A program made the translations under genes and the position numbers. Shown one piece after another: positions 32,270 through 40,462 of a stretch of DNA of 64,000 bases. Source of the DNA: Protopterus annectens (taxonomy: Eukaryota > Chordata > Ceratodontiformes > Protopteridae). The number at the start of each line of letters is the position of its first letter. Positions within the stretch are counted from its first letter, which is position 1. The notes under the pieces are model-generated. The model was not told the origin of the DNA. It saw only the letters and a program-made list of their open reading frames with translations, and ran no database searches. The DNA is taken from positions 605,231,136-605,295,135 of the forward strand of contig NC_056748.1 of NCBI RefSeq assembly GCF_019279795.1, read 5' to 3'.

Positions 32270-32450
32270 AATGATCTGAGGTAATATGGTTGGTAGTAGG
32301 GGATTATGGGTAGGGGGAGGAGCTAGGAGCTCGGATCTTGGAGCTTGGAAAGCTGCCGGATCGGATCCGAGGTCGGATCCGACACCCACAGGTTGCAGAC
32401 AAATGAAGTATCTACTCAGATGGAATGTTATGGTGAGTACATAACTTCTT
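32270..32450 (+). repeat. DIRS-B right inverted terminal repeat
   Basis: The reverse complement of 26434-26590. It ends with the dyad GTTATGGTGAGTACATAAC at 32427-32445. Confidence 0.85.
32427..32445 (+). promoter_or_regulatory. dyad at DIRS-B right end, candidate recombinase site
   Basis: GTTATG and CATAAC form 6-bp inverted arms around the 7-bp spacer GTGAGTA. The same dyad occurs in the B ICR (32129-32147, opposite strand), at the A right end (32801-32819) and in the A ICR (32455-32473). Inverted arms around a 6-8 bp spacer are typical of tyrosine-recombinase core sites. That it is the crossover site here is inference. Confidence 0.5.
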
Positions 32451-32453
32451 TTT

Positions 32454-32520
32454 AGTTATGTACTCACCATAACGATCGATGTATGTGGTCCATCTTGCCT
32501 ACATTCTTACATACCCTCCC
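32454..32520 (+). repeat. DIRS-A ICR, right half
   Basis: AGTTATGTACTCACCATAAC, GATCGATGTATGTGGTCCAT and ATTCTTA are the complement of the DIRS-A right end (32770-32822). It is separated from its partner half at 26386-26431 by DIRS-B. Confidence 0.85.
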
Positions 32521-32654
32521 ACCTGCCCCCTTCCTAGAGGATTTGGAGGAATATTGACTCTGTGAACCTTCAAGGTCAGTGGTTTTTTTCTTCCTTTGGC
32601 TGGAATTCCTTCCAGTGTTGGTTGTGTATGGGTTATGATTGGTATGGTTGCAAA

Positions 32655-32822
32655 CAAGATCTGGGGCTAGGGCGAGGTGCATCTTGGGATACCAGGTTAG
32701 CCCAGCCAATTAGAGACTTCGTGCTAGAGAAATAGTTGGCCGAGTCGGCTCCGAACCCGTGAGTAAAGAATATAGACGAGATGGACCACATACATCGATC
32801 GTTATGGTGAGTACATAACTAA
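32655..32822 (+). repeat. DIRS-A right inverted terminal repeat
   Basis: The reverse complement of the left repeat at 20597-20748, ending GTTATGGTGAGTACATAACT. The host palindrome resumes immediately after it. Confidence 0.85.
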
Positions 32823-32870
32823 CTGTTCTTGAAGAAGGTGAATAGACTTAACATTACATTTTTCACAAAC

Positions 32871-33178
32871 AGCTGTTTAAAACAGATAAATAAATAGCAA
32901 ATGAATAAAGAATAAAGTAAATAAAATATAGTATATATAATATAGTATAATACAATAGGGGCAGTGAACAAAAAGCTTTTTAAGGGTTAAACAAAGTTAT
33001 CTCTATTGCCTGCATTTTAAAATTGAAGAATTTAATTTGTTAAAAAAGCCCTTAAAAATCTTTTTGTTCACTGCCGCTATTTTATTATATTGTATTATAT
33101 TATAGTATTATAGTATACTATATTTTATTTACTTTATTCTTTATTCATTTGTTATTTATTTATCTGTTTTAAACAGCT
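32871..33178. mobile_element. palindromic AT-rich MITE
   Basis: AGCTGTTTAAAACAGATAAA at the left is mirrored by TTTATCTGTTTTAAACAGCT at the right, and complementarity continues through AGTAAATAAAATATAGTAT and GCAGTGAACAAAAAG to the centre near 33025. Arms are about 130 bp with small differences. It has no coding capacity. It sits at the centre of the PLE-like palindrome, immediately before DIRS-C, and no clear target duplication is visible because of that neighbour. Confidence 0.7.
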
Positions 33179-33505
33179 AGCTGATGTTCTTCGTGTTTCA
33201 CTGTTGCAGTCATTAGATTTGGGTAATCTGCTGGCAGGTTGCCCTCAGTCGGCCTGATTAACAAAGTCTTGGGTCCTGCGTAAGTTGCTGTCCCTTCTTC
33301 CATGACGTCAGGTCGTCAGGGGTGTAAAACATGCAGCCGATGCCATTACATCAGTCTTTCTTGCCGTGCGGTGCCCGAAGCAGAAGCAGTTCGCAAGTGC
33401 CGGTCGGCCAACCCCTGAAATTTTCCTTTTCAAGTTTCAGAACCAAAGTCTTCAACTAAAAGCTAAGTACCCCATTGGGGAAACTTTTTCTTGCTCCTTA
33501 CCGAT

Positions 33506-34500
33506 GTCAGTAAAAGTTAATAATTGCATTACTTGTGGGAAGCAAATACCTCATAAGGTTTCTATTCAAGACTTTTACTGGTACCCAGAAAAGACAAATC
33601 ATGGTGTCCAATTCTGGACTTATCCACTCTAAACACATTTCTGGACATTCCAGAATTCAAGATGCTGTCTTTTCAACAGTTACTACCTATGCTAGGCAAA
33701 GATGCCTGGTTGGTAACTCTAGACTTAAAAGAGGCTTACCCTCATATCCCAGTCAGGGAATCTTGCAGAAGACACCTCCGCGTCAAAGCAGGCTATTTGC
33801 ATTACCAGTTCTCTGCACTGCCCTTTGGCGCCCAGGGTCTTCACAAAGTGCCTGGCACCAGTAATTGCATTTTGCAGGCAAAGAAATATTCAAATATTTC
33901 CATACCTGGATGATTGTCTAATTCAGGCAGAAAACAAGGACATTCTTCTAAAGCATCTGGCATTTGTAAAAAAGGGTTCTAACTTGTCTAGGGTACACCA
34001 TAAACGAAAATAAATCACAACTGATACCCCCTCAAAAAATTACATTCCTGGGTGCAAGCTTGAATACAACTGCCCAGATGACTTACCTTATGTCAGAAAA
34101 GCAAATTCAGTTGGTGACTTACTTCAAACAGGTGGGCACAAAAACCCTGCTGTCTGCAAGACAAATTCTGCAAGCCTTGGGGTTCATGGCCCTCTGCATT
34201 CTTCTAATTCCATATGCAAGACTGCATATGAGGAAACTTCAGTGGTACTTAAAAAGTTTATGGAGTCAACATTGTCACAGCCTGGAAACAATGATTCCTA
34301 TTATACCTTGCCTGCAACTAAAGTTCCTATGGTGGGCAGAGGCCTGCCACCAAAACAAGGGACTGTCATTCACTCCACCCCCTGCCACCCAAACCCTAAC
34401 TACAGACGCATCAGACTATGCTTGGGGGGCTCATCTGGCAGGAAAGTGCATTCAGGGCAAATGGAGCCCAAATCAAATGCACCTTCATATTAATCAGAAA
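33506..34500 (+). pseudogene. DIRS-C gag leader fused to RT
   Basis: Gag begins MSVKVNNCITCGKQIPHK at about 33506. After this Cys-motif start the sequence switches near 33560-33575 into RT (VPRKDKSWCPILDLSTLN in a shifted frame), an internal deletion of roughly 2 kb compared with D. RT continues LGKDAWLVTLDLKEAYPHIP, a decayed FGAQGLHKV/FTKCLAPV segment, IFPYLDDCLI with both aspartates, and LGFMALCILLIPYARLHMRK. At least three frameshifts break it. RNase H starts near 34388 with TTDASDYAWGAHLAG. Confidence 0.7.
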
Positions 34501-34960
34501 GAGATGCTAGCTGTACAGAATGCACTGATAGCCTTCAAGGACTTCCTTTCATTCAGGACAACTAATGATAAAGACAGACAACACCACAGTTATGTGGTAC
34601 ATAAACAAGCAGGGGGATACACATTCCTACCCCCTTTGCAGACTAGCCATGGCATTGTGGAACATGGCCTTGACCTATCAAATACAACTACAAGCTCAAT
34701 TCCTGCCAGGAAAGCTAAATATGCTGGCAGATGAACTAAGCAGAAATCTTATGGACCCACACGAATGGAAACTGGAACCGCAAGTTTTCAAGATGTTGAC
34801 ATGCAAATGGGGGAGCCCAGACATAGATCTTTTTGCTTCACCCCAGAACTATCAATTGGACAAATTCTGCACAAGTCTATGCTTTTCCCCCTGTGCCTCT
34901 GCTCTCCAAAGTCCTACTAAAAGTCAGACAGGACAAACCAAAAATGATTCTGATTGCTCC
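34388..34960 (+). pseudogene. DIRS-C RNase H and methyltransferase-like part
   Basis: TTDASDYAWG and INQKEMLAV are in the frame ending at 34734; IKTDNTTVMWYINKQGD and ADELSR are in the frame starting 34565, so there is one frameshift near 34560. All four acidic positions can be seen. WGSPDIDLFASPQNYQLDKF near 34810-34870 begins the methyltransferase-like part, and MILIAPDWPCQHW near 34950 is its end, again in a different frame. Confidence 0.7.
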
Positions 34961-35079
34961 AGACTGGCCTTGCCAACACTGGTATCCACTCCTGCACAAT
35001 GTGTCACACCTTCCTCCATGTCACCTGCCTCAGACACCTTACCTACTGTCTCAGCAGAACTACCAAATTCTGCACACTC

Positions 35080-36143
35080 AGATCCAAACTTTGAATCTTG
35101 CAGCGTGGCTAATCAACTAATTTCACCCTTGGCATCTCTCAACAAACCTGTGATGGATGTCATTTTGGAGGCTAGAAGGCCTAGTGCTAGAAAATCTTAT
35201 GCTGACAAATGGAAAAGATTCTGTGCCTGGAAACAATCTCAAGGAATAAGCACAGCAATGCCCAATATTCCTCAGATTATGCAATACTTAACTGAGATGC
35301 TTCACAATGGCGTATCTTTTTCTTCCATAAAAATCCATGCCTCTGCCATTTCAGCTCATTACAACACAGAACCTCCCCTCTTCTCTCATCCTCTGCGAAA
35401 GCAGTATCTCAGAGGGGCCAAAAAATTAAGACCTCCCAGGAGAGCACCAACTCCTGCATGGGACCTCAATTTTGTTTTGGAAAAACTCACCCTCCCTTCT
35501 TTTGAGCCAGCTGCTATTGCGGCCCTAAAATTTCTCTCTTGGAAAACAGCTTTCCTTTTAGCAGTCACTTCAGCTAGAAGGATTTCAGAATTACAGGCTC
35601 TTATGGCAGTGGAGCCTTTCATTATTTTTCACCCAGACAGGGTGGCTCTCAGGACCAATCCATATTTTATGCCTAAGGTGGTATCCAGTGTGGCTCTTAA
35701 TCAAGACCATTCATCTGCCAACTTTCTTTCCCAATCCGCAGAACAAGGGTGAGCGGATTCTGCATTCATTGGATGTACACAGACAACTTAGATTCTACTT
35801 AAGAAAATCTGAACAACTATTGGTGGCATTTGCTGCAGGGGCAGAGGGAAAGACTATTTCAAAGCAGACTATTTCCAAATTGAAAAGCCATTGTATTCGT
35901 TTCTGCTATATGCACCATGGTAAACCTATCCCCAAGGGGATCAGATCTCATTCCACCAGGGCTGCATCTACTTCTGCAGCCTTTCTCAGAGGGGTTCCTA
36001 CCAGAGACATTCTAGAAGCTGCTACCTGGAGCTCAGTTCATACATTCACCAGACATTACCTTTTACCTCTCTTATCTAAATCCAGAGCTGGCTTTGTCAC
36101 TGCTGTCCTGCAGGGCCTTATAGCTGCTCCTAATGCTGTATAA
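35080..36143 (+). pseudogene. DIRS-C tyrosine recombinase, one frameshift
   Basis: 35110-35752 encodes EARRPSARKSYADKWKRF, LRPPRRAPTPAWDLNFVLEK and TSARRISELQALMAVEPF (catalytic Arg). A frameshift near 35700, at the NQ-IHLPTFFPNPQNKGE segment, moves to the frame ending at 36143, which carries LDVHRQLRFYL, HSTRAASTS (His-x-x-Arg) and HTFTRHYLLPLLSKSRAGF (His and Tyr). Restoring that single position would give a complete catalytic set. KLD of other copies is LLP here. Confidence 0.8.
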
Positions 36144-36171
36144 ATCCATCCTCCCAACCATAGCTTTGGGA

Positions 36172-36290
36172 TTCTACCCAAATGTAATGACTGCAACAGT
36201 GAAACACGAAGAACATAGTACAGTTGTGTACACTTACCATAAATGTAGATGTTTGACTGTATTCACTGTTGCAGTCCTTGTTACCCACCC
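36172..36290 (+). repeat. DIRS-C internal complementary region
   Basis: CCCAAATGTAATGACTGCAA and CAGTGAAACACGAAGAACAT complement the left end; GTTGTGTACACTTACCATAA, ATGTAGATGTTTGA and TTCACTGTTGCAGT complement the right end. Confidence 0.85.
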
Positions 36291-36435
36291 TCCAGCCCCC
36301 TGTTTTTCTCTCACTATACCTCTCTTTTCTTTTACTATGCTTAAAAGCCCTTTTGGTGTATTTGCTTTTGTTTGGAGGTATATTTTTGTGTTTTAAATTA
36401 TATACATATATATATATATTTTGCTCCTCAAAAAC

Positions 36436-36631
36436 TGATGTAATGGCGTCGGCTGCATGTTTTATACCCCTGACGACCTGACATCATGGAAGAAGGGACA
36501 GCAACCGACGCAGGACCCAAGACTTTATTAATCAGGCCGACTGAGGGCAACCTGCCAGCAGATTACCCAAATGTAATGACTGCAACAGTGAATACACTCG
36601 AACATCTACATTTATGGTAAGTGTACACAAC
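36436..36631 (+). repeat. DIRS-C right inverted terminal repeat
   Basis: The reverse complement of 33183-33354, ending TTTATGGTAAGTGTACACAA. Directly followed by CGCTATTTGTGAAAAATG of the host palindrome. Confidence 0.8.
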
Positions 36632-36967
36632 CGCTATTTGTGAAAAATGTAATGTTAAGTCTATTCACCTTCTTCGAGAACTAATGTTAGCTATGAAAGT
36701 GATATACAACTTACACATACATATAAATTTATTCATATTGGTTAGTATCATTTTTTAAAAGCAAGAAGTAGGAGAAATCATTTTTAGAGAGATGACAACC
36801 ACTTAGTATATTTGTTACTTATATACATATTATATATACATCTATTTATTAATGAATTAATTGATGAATGTATAAATGCATTTTTATTTTTACATTATTT
36901 AACTTATTTTATGTGTTTATGTCCCTTTGCTGATGTCACTTAATGACAAATCAAATACCATTGGTTA

Positions 36968-37700
36968 ATATAGCAATAACCCACGCCTGGGTGTGGGTAA
37001 TGCTAAATTTACCCATGGTTGGCGTGGTTTGGTCCCGGGAGCCCGAGGACCAAAAGCCAACCGTGGGTAAATTTAGCATTACCCACACCAGAAGTGGTTA
37101 TTGCTATTATCATGACATTATTTAAGAAAAGAAACTATTACTTTTCTTAAATAATGGCATAGTATAATGCCTGTTTACTGCCCTTCCGCAGATGTCTGGC
37201 ATCCGGCAGTTCTGATGTACTGCGCCTGCGCGGTACATCAGAGTTGAGCAAAAGCAACGGAGAAAGCAAGATCTCCGTTGCTTTTATGTCTCGCTATGTT
37301 AAATGAGTTTAACATAGCGAGACAGTTTTAAAATAAGCAACGGACATCTCCGTTGCTTATTTTAACTGTCTCGCTATGTTAAACTCATTTAACATAGCGA
37401 GACACTAAAAAGCAACGGAGATCTTGCTTTCTCCGTTTTTTAAAACACTGTCTCGCTATGTTAAATGGGTTTAACATAGCGAGACAGCTTTAAAATAAGC
37501 AACGGAGATCTCCGTTGCTTATTTTAAAGCTGTCTCACTATGTTAAACCCGTTTAACATAGCAAGACAGTGTTTTAAAAAAACGAGTTATACTAATGGAA
37601 AAAAGTCCGGGCGACCGGACCTTTTTCCATTAGTATAACTTGATTTACAACGGGCACGCTGGCCAATCAGCGTGCACGTTTTGGGGGGATCATGGTATAA
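36968..37700. repeat. dense array of alternating hairpins
   Basis: A chain of perfect or near-perfect palindromes: 36971-37106 (ends TAGCAATAACC/GGTTATTGCTA, inner GGGTAAATTTAGCATTACCC), 37117-37155, 37213-37240, then an alternating series. Module P (TGTCTCGCTATGTTAAA and its mirror, about 38 bp) occurs at 37287, 37367, 37449 and 37531. Module Q (AGCAACGGAGATCTCCGTTGCT core, degenerate in places) occurs at about 37251, 37330, 37410 and 37495. Further hairpins lie at 37583-37643 and 37654-37677. Larger palindromes centred near 37347 and 37509 span several modules. No coding potential. It is absent from the left arm, so it was inserted between TTGGTTAATA and TAAACTTTTAAAC. Confidence 0.8.
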
Positions 37701-37757
37701 TAAACTTTTAAACAACCATGTGGTATATATTTAAATTGAGATTGTGGTTTTTGCTGA

Positions 37758-37803
37758 TGGTCTGAAGAAGTCTGCTATTTTAGACACGAAAAGCACTTAA
37801 CCA
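37758..37803 (+). ncRNA. hammerhead-ribozyme-like motif, right arm
   Basis: TGGT, CTGAAGA, A, GTCT, loop, AGAC, AC, GAAA, AGCACTT, A, ACCA. Same layout as 20202-20247 on the opposite strand. Here stem III is AAGCACTT (one mismatch from the palindrome), and two extra bases precede GAAA, so this copy is probably weaker. TTTTGTACTACAATAAA follows. Confidence 0.5.
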
Positions 37804-37889
37804 CTTTGTATCCGTGTGTCTTTTGTACTACAATAAATTTGTGTGCTATGTGTTTGAGTCCTAGTGTCAGTGTCAACGTCTTTTAAAAG

Positions 37890-38088
37890 TTTTCGTTTGT
37901 ATTTTATTCTTTTGGATTGCTGTTAATGAGTAAAGTGACAGGGTTAGGGCTTTTTCCTAGCACATCTGTACCTGTCAGGACTCTAGCCTCCCTGTTTTGG
38001 ATCAAGAAAGCTCTGAGATTTTGGTACTCAACCACTGTTTCTTCATACTTTCCACAAGCTGTGCAGTGGCTAGTATGCATGGAAGGTT
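37890..38088. other. no gene recognised
   Basis: Flank of the PLE-like palindrome. AATGAGTAAAGT at 37926-37937 repeats 20107-20118 and may be an imperfectly placed target duplication. A 96-codon open frame has no recognisable motif. Confidence 0.3.
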
Positions 38089-38096
38089 CCCTAAAG

Positions 38097-38562
38097 CAGT
38101 GGTGCACAACCTTTTTGTGGGGAAGGCCACTACACAAATTCTTAATGGATCTGCAGGCCACCTCAAAACATAGTAAGTCATTACACGTTAACAATAGGTA
38201 CAGGTGACTGGCATTTTTACTTAAGATAGCAGTCATGAAATTGCCTGTTTTCTACATTAGCTTTGCATTTAACATTATTTTGGCTTGCAGCCATGACTTA
38301 TTACAAACTCTTACAGAAAGTTACCACTCTTTACAGACTATAAGTTATAAACAAGAAAGAATAGTTACTTCCTCGGCTAAAATTAGAGATGTGCGGAACT
38401 GCAGGCAATTAGATAAGTAAGCACATGCTGGAAAGTTTGGCTGGAGTAAGGCATAGTATTTTTTCACTTTTTTTTTTAATTTTTTTGGTTGCTGTCTGGG
38501 AGCCGAATAGCATTACATGGAGGGCTGGATTTGGCCCCCGGGCCAGACGTAGTACACCACTG
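38097..38562. mobile_element. hAT-type MITE with perfect 8-bp target duplication
   Basis: The ends CAGTGGTGCACAACC (38097) and GTAGTACACCACTG (to 38562) are inverted repeats of the hAT type (CAGTGGT...). The flanks are CCCTAAAG at 38089-38096 and again at 38563-38570, a perfect 8-bp duplication as expected for hAT. The interior (466 bp in all) includes GGATTTGGCCCCCGGGCCAG near the right end and has no transposase. It is a non-autonomous copy. Confidence 0.9.
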
Positions 38563-38619
38563 CCCTAAAGCTTTGGAGGCTGGCCCATTTGTCTGGTCCC
38601 TGGCAAGGATGTTCTATAT

Positions 38620-39440
38620 AGCCTAGGCTACTGGAACAGTGATCTTTTCAAACAAATAATGTTATGATAAGCTTACGTACACGGCTGTACTTTCTGGACT
38701 GGGACGTGAACTTTGTACCTCTACCGAGTCCATCAGTTCAGCAGACCACAGATATCTTCATTGGAAAAATATGTTAGTAATAGTTACTTCAGTCAGAAGG
38801 ATTTCTGAACTGCAGACCTTGATATTTAAAAAAACACTGTATAATTTACCACAAGGAGAGACTTTCTCTATGAACGTGTTCTCCTTTTTGATAAGGTGGC
38901 CACTGTTTATTTGGACCAGTGTATCCAACTGCCATAATTCTTTCTTAAACAGGAGAACATAAGTGAAGGAATCTTACATACTTTAGAAATTTGCACTCAA
39001 GTCTAATACTACACTGAAATCACTAAACCACTGAAGCAGTTTGATTGGTCATTTTTTTCTTTATAAAAGAAAAGTAGGGCTGTTCACTCTCTGATGAAGT
39101 CCTTTCTAATAGTTATATTGTTTTCTTTTATGAGAAATACAAGACTGACAGGAGACATTAGGATATAGCCCAGTTTGTTAGCAGCTACAGGTATGTCTTT
39201 CTCCAAAAAATTGTATAAAATATTTGTTATACCACCATTTACACATACAGCCATTCATTCTCTGAAAATGATATTGTGTGATATAATGAATTCCTGCAGC
39301 AATAGTCCATCTAATGAACATAGTTCAGTTTCTCACCAAAACAGTAGATGATTGATCCCTAAGATAAAATCCCTTAATAGCATGAGTAAAGTTACCATAG
39401 TAGTGGATGCTTGAATAGGATACTTGCTGCAAGACAAACT
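38620..39440 (+). pseudogene. DIRS recombinase relic with terminal traces
   Basis: 38770-38840 encodes LVIVTSVRRISELQTLIFK, the Arg-containing recombinase motif, and 38845-39030 continues as decayed QGETFSMN and a possible VHRQ remnant. Terminal-type sequences lie on both sides: GGCTACTGGAACAGTGATC with ATGTTATGATAAGCTTACGT near 38625-38680, and CAAAACAGTAGATG then TTACCATAGTAGTGGATGCT near 39345-39410. Too eroded to place within a family. Confidence 0.5.
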
Positions 39441-40440
39441 CCTTCCTTAATAGCCCGCTCCTCTTTTCTTGCATATGTTATAGCATTTCTTTCTGCATGA
39501 TTTCAGATGTTTTGGGTTGCTACAATATTTGATTATATTATAAAGTTAAGTCATGCTGTTTTGGTTTATTATCCCTTTGGTTTTGTAGATGGGTGTACAT
39601 AATAGCTGTGTTATAATCACACCACGTGTTTTATTGTTTATGTTCCTTTACATAGATCAGGTTAAGGCATTCCTGGCTTCTTTAGTTTCCCAATTATTTG
39701 TTAGTACACTGTCTGTATTTACTGCATTCTGCGACTTCAGGAAGATAATTAATAGCATACATAGTGCATTCACTGCCTTTTACAGCCTGGTTATATCTAA
39801 TGGCCATGGCTAAGGCTTTATCCTGAAACCCGTAGGGACATGTAGATGCAATAAAAGTTCAGGTTGGAGAACTGATATCCCTTGCCATCTAAGACCCAAT
39901 CAAATTTTGAATACTGGCAGCAGTTATCTTATTATACAACCATCTTTTGTTATGGTAGGTATAGTTGCACAGCTTTACTTTCATTTTCAAGTCAGCAGGT
40001 GCATTTTTAATATCCCTACCCTATCTCCATACAGTTGAAAGTTTGGATTCCATTTCTTCACTTTTCATTGACTGCTGCTGTGCTATTATGTATGCCCATC
40101 TCAGCTGCCACAACTCCAGAGTCATAAGTTGAAAATCTAAGATTTTAACAGAGACTCTGTAACTTAACTCTAGTACAGTGACTATATGGAACCATGATCA
40201 TGCACCAGCTTACTCTGAATTTATGGTATTTTTTCTAGGTATTGCATATAATTAACTTATAGTAATGGCAGACTGGGTTATTGGATTTCTGCGTTTTCAC
40301 ATATACCAAAATACATGTTTTGTTTGAGACTCCTGCATATAAATGTGTATGCATGGGGATCTCTGATTCATGAATTTGCTGAGTATGATTTTTTTTATAA
40401 TTATTATTATTATTTGTTTTCCTTAGTCTTTTCTGTTTTT
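39440..40440. other. presumed POLL intron
   Basis: AT-rich non-coding sequence directly upstream of the POLL exon. No repeat or protein motif was recognised. Confidence 0.45.
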
Positions 40441-40462
40441 TTTTTTTTTTTTCATTCTTAAG
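40441..40462 (+). promoter_or_regulatory. POLL: splice acceptor of POLL terminal exon
   Basis: A long T-run with CATTCTTA precedes AG at 40461-40462. The exon then begins GCTTTCTGACAG. This matches a strong polypyrimidine tract and 3' splice site, and leaves a phase-1 junction in which the previous exon supplies the first G of a glycine codon. Confidence 0.85.

Larger units (their letters stand above)
26434..32450 (+). mobile_element. DIRS-B, complete DIRS retrotransposon
   Basis: About 6.0 kb with inverted terminal repeats at 26434-26590 and 32270-32450 (shared blocks TTGCAGA, GTGTCGGATC, GGCAGCTTTCCAAGC, GGAGCTAGGAGCTC, ATTATGGGTAG). An intact ICR at 32076-32185 mirrors both ends. Gag and RT-RNase H are broken by few changes, and the recombinase is open. 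It belongs to the same family as DIRS-E. It sits between the two halves of the DIRS-A ICR, so it is younger than A. Confidence 0.9.
20597..32822 (+). mobile_element. DIRS-A, DIRS-type retrotransposon split by DIRS-B
   Basis: The left terminal repeat (20597-20748) and right terminal repeat (32655-32822) are inverted copies sharing TTTACTCACGGGTTC, CAATTGGCTGGGCTAACC and ATGCACCTTGCCC. Inside lie gag, RT-RNase H-methyltransferase-like and recombinase regions in DIRS order. The ICR is present in two halves: 26386-26431 mirrors the left end and 32454-32520 mirrors the right end. DIRS-B occupies the space between them. Without B the element is about 6.2 kb. It interrupts the palindromic PLE-like element at CATTAG/TTCT. 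Confidence 0.85.
33183..36631 (+). mobile_element. DIRS-C, internally deleted DIRS element
   Basis: About 3.4 kb with inverted terminal repeats at 33183-33354 and 36436-36631 (CACTGTTGCAGTCATTA, GGTTGCCCTCAGTCGGCC, GATGTAATGGCGTCGGC) and an ICR at 36172-36290. Nearly all of gag and the start of RT are missing, leaving a gag leader joined directly to mid-RT. The family is distinct from A, B and E and related to D and to the relics at 12-19 kb. Confidence 0.85.
36633..37885 (+). mobile_element. palindromic PLE-like element, right arm
   Basis: Complementary to 20131-20596 and 32823-32870. It includes GTGAAAAATGTAATGTTAAG, AGATGACAACCACTTAG, TTAATGACAAATCAAATACC and, after an inserted hairpin array, AACCATGTGGTATATATTTA, the hammerhead-like motif and AGTCCTAGTGTCAGTGTCAA. 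TACAATAAA near 37830 is a possible polyadenylation signal. Compared with the left arm, only the inserted array at about 36968-37700 is extra. Confidence 0.7.

Noticed and set aside
20107..37937. AATGAGTAAAGT as a proven 12-bp target duplication of the PLE-like palindrome
   Set aside because: The two copies lie at different distances from the palindrome ends (about 12 and 40 bp), so a coincidence or ragged insertion cannot be excluded.
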